Origin: an uncultured Gemmatimonadota bacterium
Lineage (GTDB): Bacteria > Gemmatimonadota > Gemmatimonadetes > Gemmatimonadales > Gemmatimonadaceae
NCBI GenBank assembly: GCA_903882745.1
Contig: CAIRYG010000005.1
Location: forward strand, 1 to 64,000
Direction of reading: 5' to 3'
DNA length: 64,000 bases
This document shows, piece after piece, positions 41,592 to 50,612 of the stretch. The stretch's first letter is position 1. Each line of letters begins with the position of its first letter. Under the pieces are notes generated by a model. That model did no database searches and was not told the origin of the DNA. It was given only the letters and a program-made list of their open reading frames with translations. A program made the translations under genes and the position numbers.

Positions 41592-43235
41592 ATGCTTCGT
41601 CGTGCATTCGCGGTCGCTGGTCTGTTGGCTGTCTTGGTCTCCCCAACTGCCGCCCAAAAGGCGGCCCAACAGGCGGCCCAACAGGCAGCCCAACAGGCAG
41701 CCCCACAGGCGGCCGCGCCCAAGGGTGCGGGGCGCCCCACGTTGGTCGTGTTTATCACGATCGACCAGATGCGGGCCGACTACTTTGAGCGATTCAAAAC
41801 CCAGCTGACCGGTGGGCTCAAGCGCCTGCACGACGAAGGGGCGTTCTTCACGCAGGGCTATCAGGACCACGCGATCACAGAAACCGCGCCTGGCCATGCC
41901 TCGACGATGTCAGGACGATTCCCGGTGCACACGGGCATCATGATGAACTCGCAAGGCGTGAACACCGCGACCGCGCCGTTGATCAATGCCCCAGAGCAAG
42001 GAGCGTCTCCGTTCCGCTTTCAAGGCACGACGCTTACCGACTGGTTGCGTGCAACCAACGCGGGTACCCGTTTCCTCTCGGTCTCGCGCAAGGATCGCGG
42101 CGCGATTCTGCCCATTGGCCGAAGCAAGGGTGATGTGTATTGGTGGTCGGGCAATGGAACCTTCACCACGAGCACCTACTACGGGGATTCGCTGCCGACC
42201 TGGGTGCAGGCGTTTAACGCGCGCAAAATGGCGCAGTCGTATGCCGGCAAAACGTGGGACCTCCTGCGTCCCGCGAGCGACTATCCAGAACCCGACAGCG
42301 TGAGCATTGAGAGCCTCGGCATTGATTATGTCTTTCCGCACGAGATGCTCAACGATGCGAACTATGCGGCCAAGAACATCGCCGGGTTCCCGTGGATGGA
42401 CGATCTGACGCTGGCGTTCGCGCTCGACGGACTTGCCAAAAAAGAACTCGGCGCGTCGCCGAATCGCACCGATGTGCTCGCAATCTCGCTGTCAACCACC
42501 GATGCGATTGGTCACCGGTTCGGCCCCGATTCGCGCGAGCTGCATGATCACATCCTTCGCCTCGACCGCGCGCTCGGCGTCTTTCTCGACTCCTTGTTCA
42601 CGCTGCGCAATGAAAAGAATGTGATTATCGCGCTGACGGGCGACCACGGCATGAGTCCATTCCCGATGCTGCGCTCGACGATTTATCCCAATCAGGAGGC
42701 GAAGCGTGTGTCGGTTGATCAGGCGTTGCTGGCCTTGCGCTCGCGGTTAGCCGATGCTGCGGTTGATACCTTGGCCGTGCAGTTCGACGACGGGGTGATT
42801 TCCGTCACGAAGCCCGACGCGTTCACCAAAGCGGGGGTGAACGCTGATTCCGTGCTGCGCGATTTCGCGCGCGATATTGGTCGGACGCAAGGGGTGTTGC
42901 GCGCCGATCTGGTGAGCGCGCTCGCAACGGCCGACACCGTCAAGGATTCGATTGCGCGACGCTGGCTCCACATGTTCTCCCCCAGCGGCCCCACGCGCCT
43001 CGTGATTACCCTCACGCCGTACAGCTATTGGTACTCGGTCGCGTACGCCACGCACGGATCGCCGCACGACAACGACGCCAACGTGCCGGTGCTGTTCTGG
43101 GGTGCTGGGGTAAAGCCCGGCGTACATCCGGAATTTGTGCGCGTGGTCGATATGGCACCGACCCTCGCCACTCTGCTCAAGGTGACACCGCTCGAGAAAC
43201 TCGACGGGGTCACGCTGCGCCAGGTCATTCGGTAG
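41592..43235 (+). CDS. Alkaline phosphatase-family protein (PafA/PhoK-like)
   Basis: A 547-residue secreted metalloenzyme. After a signal peptide (AFAVAGLLAVLVSPTAAQ) comes a low-complexity AAQQ tract encoded by a 12-bp repeat, then the phosphatase core. Metal and nucleophile residues are in VFITIDQMRADY, the nucleophile Thr in TETAPGHASTMSGRFPVHTGI, DAIGHRFGPDS, ALTGDHGMSPFP and ATHGSPHDNDANVPVLFWG. The Thr nucleophile and DQMR opening place it with PafA/PhoK-type single-residue-nucleophile phosphatases or phosphodiesterases. It probably scavenges phosphate in the periplasm. The 41317-41591 gap upstream holds a CCCCGG..CCGGGG inverted repeat and no gene. Confidence 0.85.
   Translation: MLRRAFAVAGLLAVLVSPTAAQKAAQQAAQQAAQQAAPQAAAPKGAGRPTLVVFITIDQMRADYFERFKTQLTGGLKRLHDEGAFFTQGYQDHAITETAPGHASTMSGRFPVHTGIMMNSQGVNTATAPLINAPEQGASPFRFQGTTLTDWLRATNAGTRFLSVSRKDRGAILPIGRSKGDVYWWSGNGTFTTSTYYGDSLPTWVQAFNARKMAQSYAGKTWDLLRPASDYPEPDSVSIESLGIDYVFPHEMLNDANYAAKNIAGFPWMDDLTLAFALDGLAKKELGASPNRTDVLAISLSTTDAIGHRFGPDSRELHDHILRLDRALGVFLDSLFTLRNEKNVIIALTGDHGMSPFPMLRSTIYPNQEAKRVSVDQALLALRSRLADAAVDTLAVQFDDGVISVTKPDAFTKAGVNADSVLRDFARDIGRTQGVLRADLVSALATADTVKDSIARRWLHMFSPSGPTRLVITLTPYSYWYSVAYATHGSPHDNDANVPVLFWGAGVKPGVHPEFVRVVDMAPTLATLLKVTPLEKLDGVTLRQVIR
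41661..41708. repeat. 12-bp tandem repeat, 4 units, in phosphatase 5' end
   Basis: Copies of GCGGCCCAACAG (two exact; then GCAGCCCAACAG and GCAGCCCCACAG), encoding A-A-Q-Q tetrads directly after the signal peptide. Confidence 0.92.
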
Positions 43236-43238
43236 CCG

Positions 43239-43865
43239 GTGAAGCGCACCCCGCCGGCGGTAGCCGCTGTCTCCCCGCTCACTCACGCGTTCGACGAGAT
43301 GCGCTTTGGTGCAGCACGCACGCTGGATCTGCGCACCTCGATGCCAACGGCGGAGCAGGCGGTGCAGCGCCTCGATCCGTGGATGCGGCAGAAACAGGTC
43401 GAGAAAGCTGGGGATGTGCTGGTGATTACGGGGCGTGGCAACGGAAGTCCTGGTGGCGTGGCCGTCGTGCGCGTTGCGGTGCGCAAAGCGCTCACACAAC
43501 TCAAACGCAAGCGCGTGGTCGCCGAGGTGCAAGAGCACACACCCGGATCGTACGTCGTGACGCTGGAACGCACGGCCGCACTGTTTGAAGCCGGCAAGCG
43601 GACCCGCGATACGGAACCAGCACCACGCGTCGCGATGGCCGAAGTCAGTGGACTAGATCTGCACACCGTCCGGATGCTTCGCGCGCTCGCAGCACGAGCG
43701 CTCGACGCACTCGGCGCTCCACGATCGGAGCGCTTTATGGCGGATGAGTTCCGCCGTCAGTTCTCTGTTCTGTCGGCGGCAATCCCTGCGGATGCGCCCG
43801 ACCGTGAAGCTCGACTCCGCGAGATTGTCGCGGCCGCACTGGAAGCCTACGACGACGCGGAGTGA
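43239..43865 (+). CDS. Smr-domain protein
   Basis: A 208-residue protein whose N-terminal ~110 residues match the Smr (small MutS-related) domain: TLDLRTSMPTAEQAVQRLDPWM, VLVITGRGNGSPGGVAVVRVAVRKALTQL, VVAEVQEHTPGSYVVTLE. The usual DLHG and GxG/H-GxGxG positions are modified (DLRT, TGRGNGSPGG). Smr domains bind or nick nucleic acids and can act on stalled ribosomes or branched DNA. The C-terminal half (SGLDLHTVRMLRALAARALDALG...) is helical and unassigned. GTG start at 43239, 3 bp after the phosphatase stop. It overlaps the next gene by GTGA. Confidence 0.72.
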   Translation: MKRTPPAVAAVSPLTHAFDEMRFGAARTLDLRTSMPTAEQAVQRLDPWMRQKQVEKAGDVLVITGRGNGSPGGVAVVRVAVRKALTQLKRKRVVAEVQEHTPGSYVVTLERTAALFEAGKRTRDTEPAPRVAMAEVSGLDLHTVRMLRALAARALDALGAPRSERFMADEFRRQFSVLSAAIPADAPDREARLREIVAAALEAYDDAE

Positions 43866-44839
43866 CTGCTCGACCAACCTTGGTGGCGCGCACTGAGGTT
43901 GCCCCCCCTGAATACTCGACGCCAGTGACGAAAGCGACCCCAGAGATAATGGAGCAGCGCCGACTCGGACGATCGGTGAGAACCGCGTCGATTGTGACCC
44001 TTGGGACATCGCGCCTCGCGACCCTTGGGCAGCAGGAGGCGATCAGTATGATCCGGGAGTCTATCGATCACGGGGTGAATGTGATCGAGACCGGATGGGC
44101 CTATGGCGACGGAAAGGTGGAGCGCTGGCTCGGGCTCGCGCTCAAGGACGGGTATCGGGAGAAGGTGATGCTGGTGTGGCAGTGCGCGGCGCACCGACGC
44201 GACTACAAAACCGCCATGCAGCAGTTTGATGAATCGTTGCTGCGCGTGGGAACGGACCGATTCGATATCTGGTCCTTTGCGGAAATGATTTACGACAATG
44301 ACCCCGACTGGCTGGACGATCATGGCGGGCTCGACGCCGCGCAGGAAGCGCGCGATCAGCGACGCGTCGCCGGCATCGGGTTCAGCGGGCATAAGTCGCC
44401 GCACATCCATCTGAAGTTGTTGCAACGCGGTTTTGCGTGGGACCTGGTGCAGATGCCGCTGAATCCGCTCGATGCCACGTATCGCTCATTTGAGAAGCAG
44501 GTGCTCCCCGAGGTGGTGAAGCGCGGGATTGCGGTGATCTCGACCAAGCCGATTGCAGGCGGCGCGATTGCGCACGCCAAGGTGGTAAAGCCCGACGAAG
44601 CGCTCCGGTATTGTTTCTCGCTTCCGGTGAGCTCCGTGCAGTGCGCTGCCGACGACCGTGCAATTCTCAAGAAAACGCTGAAGCTGGCGGCCACGTATAA
44701 GCCGTATCGCGCCGGCGAGATGGACCTGTTGCGCCAGACGTGTCGGGCCGTCGCCGGTGACGGGCGATTTGAGCGCTACAAGAGCACACAAGAGTTCGAC
44801 AGTCTGCTTGGGCAGGCAGCGCACGGATTTCTCAAGTGA
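43862..44839 (+). CDS. Aldo/keto reductase-like protein with altered catalytic residues
   Basis: A 325-residue TIM-barrel of aldo/keto reductase type: LGRSVRTASIVTLGTSRLA, VNVIETGWAYGDGKVERWLGLAL, RRDYKTAMQQFDESLLRVGTDRFDIW, RVAGIGFSGHKSPH, GIAVISTKPIAGG. The tetrad Tyr is present (WAYGDG), but the D-T-A Asp is Glu. The Lys strand reads MLVWQCA with no Lys, and the usual LLH His position reads SFAE. Either a non-reductase role or a re-sited active centre is likely. The start is GTG 43862 (overlapping the Smr stop) or ATG 43949 just before the conserved MEQRRLGRS. Confidence 0.72.
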   Translation: MTARPTLVARTEVAPPEYSTPVTKATPEIMEQRRLGRSVRTASIVTLGTSRLATLGQQEAISMIRESIDHGVNVIETGWAYGDGKVERWLGLALKDGYREKVMLVWQCAAHRRDYKTAMQQFDESLLRVGTDRFDIWSFAEMIYDNDPDWLDDHGGLDAAQEARDQRRVAGIGFSGHKSPHIHLKLLQRGFAWDLVQMPLNPLDATYRSFEKQVLPEVVKRGIAVISTKPIAGGAIAHAKVVKPDEALRYCFSLPVSSVQCAADDRAILKKTLKLAATYKPYRAGEMDLLRQTCRAVAGDGRFERYKSTQEFDSLLGQAAHGFLK

Positions 44840-46374
44840 CACAGGCCGCGCTGCGGCCAGTGGATGTCCGGTGGTGGCTGCTGGCGTTCGCAGCGGGAAC
44901 GGCTGTTGTCGTTGGGTTTTGGTGGATGGCACACCGGACGATCTATCCAATATTGCCCGACAGCACCGCGTATCTCGAGATGGCGCGCTCGGTCCAGCAT
45001 ACCGGGCGTTTTGAGGTTGTGCCGTACGCGCTCACCGAATCCAGCGCGATCACACAGCCGACGCCGCTCTGGCCTCCCCTCTTTCCCGTGATCATTGCCG
45101 CGGTGTCGCGACTCGGCATTGCCGATGTGACGGCTGCTCCGCTGATCAATCGGGTGTGTTTCGCGCTTCTGCCGGCCCTGCTCGTGTGGGCGCTGGCGGG
45201 TTACGCGTCGGCGCGCCGTGTGTGTGTTGCTGGGATGCTGGCGCTGACGGCTCCGGGCGTCCTTGCCACACAATACTTTGGACTCAGCGAGGGGCTCGCG
45301 GCACTCTGCTTGATCGTGTCGGTCGGGTGTGCGCTGCGCACTGATCGACGGGCGATGCTCGTACTCTCCGGCGTATGCGGTGGTGCGGCCTGCGTGACGC
45401 GCAATCCCGCGCTGGCAATATGTGCGGCAATCCCCTGCTGGCTCGTGCTCGAGAGCATGCGGGAAGCCCCCGCACGAGTCCTTGCCTGGGGAATCGGCGC
45501 CCTCCTCGTGATTGCGCCGCTCTGGGGCTACAACCTCGCGGTCTTTGGTCGGGTGCAGCCGTACGCGGCGGCGGCCTCGACCACGGGAATTATGCCAAAT
45601 ATCCACGCGTTGACCGTCAGTATTGCCGGAGAGATTCTCGGTGCGCGCGGTGTCGACCGGCGGATCACGGACTCGGGGATATCGCGTGTGATCGCCGTCG
45701 TGCTGTTGGGAGCCGCGCTCTGGACGTGGCGCGCCTCGCGGTCGCGTGCACACGACGGGCGCGCGGTGCGTCTGCTGCTCCTCGTGGCAGCGGCGATGTG
45801 CGCACTCCTTGTCGCGGCGGCGACTCGATACCAGTTCCAAGGATTGCACGAGCATCGGTTTGTGGTGCCCTTCCTCTGGACCCTGTTCGGCGTTGGCGCG
45901 ATCACCTTTCCGAGCGCACCGTCGGCCGTCCGGCGCCTGGCCATCGGAAGCGTCGTACTGCTCGCCGGAGCACGGGGTTATGATTCGTGGCAACGTGCCG
46001 CGCAGCAGGCACAGACGCGTGACGGTGCCCTTGCCGTGGCGCACGACGGGGCGCTGCAGCGGTATCTCGTGGGGCAGCACGAACCGCAACTATTTGTGGC
46101 GTCCAATGCCGCCTGGGTGTTGCGCGCGGAAACCGGCACCGCCACGCGACAACTGTTGTTCTGTCCCGAGTACGCTGACCAGATTACACAGTTGACCACA
46201 CTCGTCGTGTCGGGGCGACCGGTGCAAGTGATTATCACATCAGGCGTCACCAGCGATCACTGCGAGACTGCGTGGATCCTCGCCCTCCAGCAGCGCGGAT
46301 TCGTTCGGGTCTTCACCTCGCCGCAGTCGGTGGTCTATCGCAAGGCGCTCTCGCTGCCGATCCGTCAATCCTGA
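44836..46374 (+). CDS. GT-C-type membrane glycosyltransferase (ArnT/PMT-like)
   Basis: A 512-residue polytopic inner-membrane protein. The first loop after the initial transmembrane helix reads ILPDSTAYLEMARSVQHTG, with the D-x-x-x-Y pattern of GT39/GT83-like lipid-linked sugar transferases, followed by QPTPLWPPLFPVIIA. About ten hydrophobic helices follow, then a ~130-residue C-terminal soluble part with paired Cys. It would transfer a sugar from a polyprenyl carrier to a protein or lipid outside the membrane. The start overlaps the aldo/keto reductase-like stop (ATGA). Acceptor and donor are unknown. Confidence 0.72.
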   Translation: MTQAALRPVDVRWWLLAFAAGTAVVVGFWWMAHRTIYPILPDSTAYLEMARSVQHTGRFEVVPYALTESSAITQPTPLWPPLFPVIIAAVSRLGIADVTAAPLINRVCFALLPALLVWALAGYASARRVCVAGMLALTAPGVLATQYFGLSEGLAALCLIVSVGCALRTDRRAMLVLSGVCGGAACVTRNPALAICAAIPCWLVLESMREAPARVLAWGIGALLVIAPLWGYNLAVFGRVQPYAAAASTTGIMPNIHALTVSIAGEILGARGVDRRITDSGISRVIAVVLLGAALWTWRASRSRAHDGRAVRLLLLVAAAMCALLVAAATRYQFQGLHEHRFVVPFLWTLFGVGAITFPSAPSAVRRLAIGSVVLLAGARGYDSWQRAAQQAQTRDGALAVAHDGALQRYLVGQHEPQLFVASNAAWVLRAETGTATRQLLFCPEYADQITQLTTLVVSGRPVQVIITSGVTSDHCETAWILALQQRGFVRVFTSPQSVVYRKALSLPIRQS

Positions 46375-46393
46375 ATCTCTCTCTCACCGTCGG

Positions 46394-48520
46394 ATGATTA
46401 TGATGCGTCGCTCCGCACTGATTCTCGCCTTATTTGGCGCCCCGCTCAGCACGGCGCTCAGCACGCCGCTCATCGCACAGAGTGTGGTCGGGTACACGCC
46501 CGCCAACGCTGACCGGCAGAAGGCGGCCGAACAGGCCGCCATTGCTCGGCCGGATCCGGCGCGCGCCTCGGTGATGTCCAAGGCACTCTCCGATGGCCCG
46601 CATGTTGCCGGCACGGATGGTCAGGCCCGCACCCGCGACTACGTGATCGCGCAAATGAAGGCGATGGGTATTGAAACCGATGTCAAGCAGTATGACATCT
46701 GGATGCCGCACCCAACGTCCGTGCAAGTGTGGCGCATGGGCAAAACGCCCAAGGCGTTAAATCTCAAGGAAGGGCCGGTGGCGTCGGATCCAACGTCGAG
46801 CAAATATCCGGAGACGCTCCCCATCAACGGGTACAGTGGCTCCGGTGATGTGACGGCTGAAGTCATCTATGTGAACTACGGCCTCATTGAGGACTACGCG
46901 ACGCTCGACTCCCTCGGCATCAGCGTCAAGGGAAAGATTGTCATGGCTCGCTATGGTCGCAGCTTCCGCGGCATCAAAGCGCGTGAGGCGGAGAAGCATG
47001 GGGCCAAGGCGCTGCTGATCTACTCCGACCCACAGGACGACGGCTACGTGGTTGGCGATGTGTACCCCGAGGGGGCGTACCGCCCGTCGCAGGGGATCCA
47101 GCGCGGCAGCGTGATGAATGGCGACGGCGATCCGAGCACCCCGGGCTACGCGAGTGTGAAGGGCGCACCGCGTCTGGCGCTCGACAAAATGGATGTGCCG
47201 CATATCCCCGTCGTTCCGATTTCGTATGGCAATGCGGGAGAACTCCTGCGTGACGTGCGCGGTGGTGTGCTTCCGCGCGGCTGGCAGGGTGGCCTTCCGT
47301 TCCGCTATCACGTGGGCCCCGGCCCGGTGATGGCCCGTGTGAAGGTTGTGACCGATACCGCGACCAAAGCCATCAAGCCGATCTGGGACACCTTTGGGAC
47401 GATTCGCGGCACCGAACTGCCCGACGAGCTTGTGATCGTTGGCGGGCATCGCGATGCGTGGGGGCCTGGTGCCGCAGACAACGTCAGTGGCACGGTCAGC
47501 ATCCTCGAGGCGGCGCGCGCTGTTGCCGAACAGGTGAAGGCGGGGTGGAAGCCGAAGCGCACGTTGGTGTTTGCGACGTGGGACGCCGAGGAATGGGGAC
47601 TCATTGGTTCCACGGAATACGTGGAGGACGACACGCTGCGGCTGAGCAAGGGCGCCGTGGCCTATTTCAATCAGGACGTATCGGCGCAGGGTGGATCGTT
47701 CGGCGGTGGCGGGTCGCCGTCGTTGCGCCCGCTACTCCGCGATGTGGCGCGCACGGTGCCGTATCCCGGCAAGCCTGGCACCAGCGTCTACGCGATGTGG
47801 CGCACGATGTCGCGCACGCCGGACGGTCAGGAGCCCACGATGGGCGATCCGGGCGGCGGATCTGACTTCGCGCCCTTCTACAACCACCTGGGGATTCCGA
47901 TCGCCGAGTGGGGATTCGGCGGCGGTGGTGGTGTGTACCACTCCCTGTACGATTCGTACGCTTGGATGTCGACGTTCGGCGACCCGGGTTTCAACTTCCA
48001 CGCCACATCAGCGCGCATGGCAGCAGCGATGATGATGCGGATGGCGAATGCCGACGTGCTCCCGTACGACTACGTGGAGTTCGCGCGCACGATGCAGAAG
48101 TACGTGCCCGCTGTTCAGTCTGCCCTTGGGACCGCTGGCTGGAAGACGCTGAGCGCGTCGCCGATTGCCGACGCGGTGTCGCGAATGGAGCAGGCCGCTC
48201 TGGCCTACAATACCGCCCGCGACAACGCACTCGCGGCGGGGCTGAGTGCCGCCGTGGCAAAAAACACCAACGATGCCTTGCTCAAGGTGGAGCGCGCGTT
48301 GACGCGTCCTGAAGGACTCAAGACGCGCCCCTGGTTCCGCAACCTGATCTACGTGGCCGATGAGAATAACGGGTACGCGAACATGGTGTTCCCCTCGGTA
48401 AACGAAGCCATTCGCTCTGGCGATCAAGCGCTCACGCAGCGCGAGATTCTTGATCTCGCCAAACGTTTCGATGCCGCGACCGCCGCGGTTGAGGCGGCCC
48501 GCGCCGCGCTCAAGCCGTAG
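46394..48520 (+). CDS. M28-family peptidase (glutamate carboxypeptidase II-like)
   Basis: A 708-residue secreted metallopeptidase with the full PSMA/transferrin-receptor architecture. It has a signal peptide, a PA domain (MARYGRSFRGIKAREAEKHGAKALLIYSDP), a di-zinc M28 domain and a C-terminal helical dimerisation domain. Zinc and catalytic residues are in VGGHRDAWGPGAADNVSG, TWDAEEWGLIGSTEY, GGGSDFAPFYNHLGIP and VYHSLYDSY. It should release C-terminal residues (such as glutamate) from peptides outside the cell. ATG 46394, Met3 or Met4 are possible starts. It is followed by the MoeB-like gene after 13 bp. Confidence 0.93.
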   Translation: MIMMRRSALILALFGAPLSTALSTPLIAQSVVGYTPANADRQKAAEQAAIARPDPARASVMSKALSDGPHVAGTDGQARTRDYVIAQMKAMGIETDVKQYDIWMPHPTSVQVWRMGKTPKALNLKEGPVASDPTSSKYPETLPINGYSGSGDVTAEVIYVNYGLIEDYATLDSLGISVKGKIVMARYGRSFRGIKAREAEKHGAKALLIYSDPQDDGYVVGDVYPEGAYRPSQGIQRGSVMNGDGDPSTPGYASVKGAPRLALDKMDVPHIPVVPISYGNAGELLRDVRGGVLPRGWQGGLPFRYHVGPGPVMARVKVVTDTATKAIKPIWDTFGTIRGTELPDELVIVGGHRDAWGPGAADNVSGTVSILEAARAVAEQVKAGWKPKRTLVFATWDAEEWGLIGSTEYVEDDTLRLSKGAVAYFNQDVSAQGGSFGGGGSPSLRPLLRDVARTVPYPGKPGTSVYAMWRTMSRTPDGQEPTMGDPGGGSDFAPFYNHLGIPIAEWGFGGGGGVYHSLYDSYAWMSTFGDPGFNFHATSARMAAAMMMRMANADVLPYDYVEFARTMQKYVPAVQSALGTAGWKTLSASPIADAVSRMEQAALAYNTARDNALAAGLSAAVAKNTNDALLKVERALTRPEGLKTRPWFRNLIYVADENNGYANMVFPSVNEAIRSGDQALTQREILDLAKRFDAATAAVEAARAALKP

Positions 48521-48533
48521 TGCGGTCAACGCG

Positions 48534-49697
48534 ATGACGCTGTCGGGCCCTGAGTTACGTCGCTATGCGCGGCAGATTGTTCTGCCCGGGCTCGGTACCG
48601 ACGGGCAGGAACGACTGCGCGCGTCATCGGTGCTCATTGTGGGGCTTGGTGGATTAGGATCACCGGCGGCACTGTATCTCGCCGCCGCCGGCATCGGCCG
48701 CCTCGGACTGGTCGATGCAGATGTTGTAGACGACACGAATCTGCATCGACAGATCTTGCACGGCACCTCACACGTTGGGCTCGCCAAAACCGATTCCGCG
48801 CGCGCTCGGCTCGCCGAGCTAAACCCGCATGTCACGCTTGAGGTGCACCAGGAGCAGTTCACGGCGGCCAACGCGGTGCGCCTCGTGCGCCAGTACGATG
48901 TGATTCTCGATGCCACGGACAATTTCGGCACGCGGTACACCGTCAACGATGCGTGCGTTCTTTCGGCGAGGCCGAATGTGTATGCGAGCGTGCATCGCAT
49001 GGAGGGGCAGCTGTCGGTGTTCGCCACGCTTGGTGGCCCCTGCTATCGCTGCCTGTATCCCGAGCCGCCCGCAGACGGTACCGTGCCAAACTGCGCGGAG
49101 GGCGGCGTGCTCGGCGTAGTGCCTGGGATTCTTGGCGCGGCGCAAGCAGCCGAAGCGATCAAGTTGATCACGGGGATTGGCGAGCCTCTGGTTGGGCGCC
49201 TCTTTCTACTCAACGTTGGATCCATGCAGAGCCGTACTGTTAAGCTGACGCGGAACCCTGGATGCCCGGCATGCGGCAGCAAGCCGCGCATCCGTGCCGC
49301 AGGCGATGGAATTGTCGCCGACGGGAATATTGCCGCACATTATATGGCAGGATGCACACCACCGGAGCCCATGGAACTTGAGTTTGAGATTTTGCCGGCT
49401 GAACTCGCCGCACGTCGATCGGCGGGCGAACCGCTGACGGTGATCGATGTCCGCGAGGACTGGGAGTTTGCGATCGCCCACCTTGAGGGGGCGACACTCG
49501 TTCCATTGAGTACGCTCGTGAACGCGGAGCGTGGCATTGCCCGCGAGGGTGAGCTGATTGTGTACTGTCATCACGGTGTACGAAGCGCCCGCGCTGCGGA
49601 ATATTTGCGGTCGTGCGGAATTACGGGCGCGCGGAGTCTTGCGGGCGGGATCGATCGATGGAGTCTTGAGATTGATCCCACCGTGCCGAGGTATTGA
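48534..49697 (+). CDS. MoeB/ThiF-type adenylyltransferase with rhodanese domain
   Basis: A 387-residue fusion. Residues 1-~250 are an E1-like adenylating domain: RYARQIVLPGLGTDGQERL, VLIVGLGGLGSPAALYLAAAG, DTNLHRQILH, ILDATDNFGTRYTVND and zinc cysteines in CYRCLYPEP and CPACG. Residues ~285-385 are a rhodanese domain with active Cys in IVYCHHGVRSARAA. Such fusions activate a ThiS/MoaD-like carrier and supply persulphide sulphur for molybdopterin, thiamine or tRNA thiolation. The ATG at 48534 gives the conserved N-terminus; a longer frame at 48450 overlaps the M28 gene and is rejected. It is distinct from the defence-type JAB-E1 at 6.3-7.7 kb. Confidence 0.92.
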   Translation: MTLSGPELRRYARQIVLPGLGTDGQERLRASSVLIVGLGGLGSPAALYLAAAGIGRLGLVDADVVDDTNLHRQILHGTSHVGLAKTDSARARLAELNPHVTLEVHQEQFTAANAVRLVRQYDVILDATDNFGTRYTVNDACVLSARPNVYASVHRMEGQLSVFATLGGPCYRCLYPEPPADGTVPNCAEGGVLGVVPGILGAAQAAEAIKLITGIGEPLVGRLFLLNVGSMQSRTVKLTRNPGCPACGSKPRIRAAGDGIVADGNIAAHYMAGCTPPEPMELEFEILPAELAARRSAGEPLTVIDVREDWEFAIAHLEGATLVPLSTLVNAERGIAREGELIVYCHHGVRSARAAEYLRSCGITGARSLAGGIDRWSLEIDPTVPRY

Positions 49698-50581
49698 TGG
49701 CGGCGTGGTGGGGCATTGCCCTTCTTGGAATCGCGTTGGCCGTATGGTGGCCGATTCGCGGACGGATTGCTGCCCGTAAGGAACAGCAATTTATGGAGGC
49801 GAATCCGCGCGGTGCGGACGGCTTCATTGTTGGCGCGGCGCCCTACACGTTGTCTGGCACCCGCTCCGGAGCGGTGCTGCTGTTGCACGGCTACAATGAT
49901 TCGCCGCAGTCCCTCCTGTCGATGGCGCGGATTATCCATGCGCGAGGCTGGACCGTGCATGTGCCGGCGCTGCCGGGACACGGGAGAACACTGCAGGCGT
50001 TTGCAGCATCGGGTGCGGATCAATGGATTACCGCCGCACGCGCGGAACTTCGCACGTTGCAGCACACGCATGTCGACATTGCGGTTGGCGGCTTGTCGAT
50101 GGGAGGCGCGATTGCCTTGATGTTGGCCGCCGAAACCCCCTCGGTGCGAGCGGTGGTTGCATTCGCCCCCTATGTGCATGCCTCGGCGCCGTTGCATCTC
50201 TTTGCGGCCGTTGCGCCTCTCGCCGCGCTGCGCGCGCGCTGGGTGTCGGGTGGCGGTGGGCGCTCGGTGCGTGATCCCGTGGCGGCCGCGGCGATGATTG
50301 CCTATCGCCAGTCCACCCCGCGGCTCTTGGTGCAACTGGCGCATGTGGTCCATCGGGCGCGTGCCATCCTCAGTGCGGTGCGTCAGCCCGTGCTGGTGCT
50401 GCAGTCGCGTGAGGACAATCGGATTCCGATGGCGTCAGCACACGAAGCGTTCGCACGGATTGGATCCGCGGATAAGACGCTCCAATGGAGCAGCGGGAGC
50501 GCGCACGTGATCACGGTGGACTACGGCTACGAAAATGTCGGGGTGGCAGCGGCCGACTGGCTCGAGACGCGGCTTCCCTAG
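49697..50581 (+). CDS. Membrane-anchored alpha/beta hydrolase
   Basis: A 294-residue protein with an N-terminal hydrophobic anchor (WWGIALLGIALAVWW) and an alpha/beta hydrolase domain. Oxyanion motif VLLLHGYNDSPQS, lid start ALPGHGRTL, nucleophile elbow GGLSMGGAI, Asp in LVLQSREDNRIP and His in SGSAHVITVD. It resembles monoacylglycerol lipase/carboxylesterase (EstA/YvaK-like) enzymes. The start at 49697 overlaps the MoeB-rhodanese stop by one base (TGATG). Probably it is a membrane-proximal esterase; the substrate is unknown. Confidence 0.8.
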   Translation: MAAWWGIALLGIALAVWWPIRGRIAARKEQQFMEANPRGADGFIVGAAPYTLSGTRSGAVLLLHGYNDSPQSLLSMARIIHARGWTVHVPALPGHGRTLQAFAASGADQWITAARAELRTLQHTHVDIAVGGLSMGGAIALMLAAETPSVRAVVAFAPYVHASAPLHLFAAVAPLAALRARWVSGGGGRSVRDPVAAAAMIAYRQSTPRLLVQLAHVVHRARAILSAVRQPVLVLQSREDNRIPMASAHEAFARIGSADKTLQWSSGSAHVITVDYGYENVGVAAADWLETRLP

Positions 50582-50612
50582 CTCGGCGTGCAAAGACCGC
50601 GCACGCCGCTGC

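Noticed and set aside
44776-46089. A 437-residue minus-strand open frame
   Set aside because: Antisense to the membrane glycosyltransferase; no hydrophobic or domain pattern.
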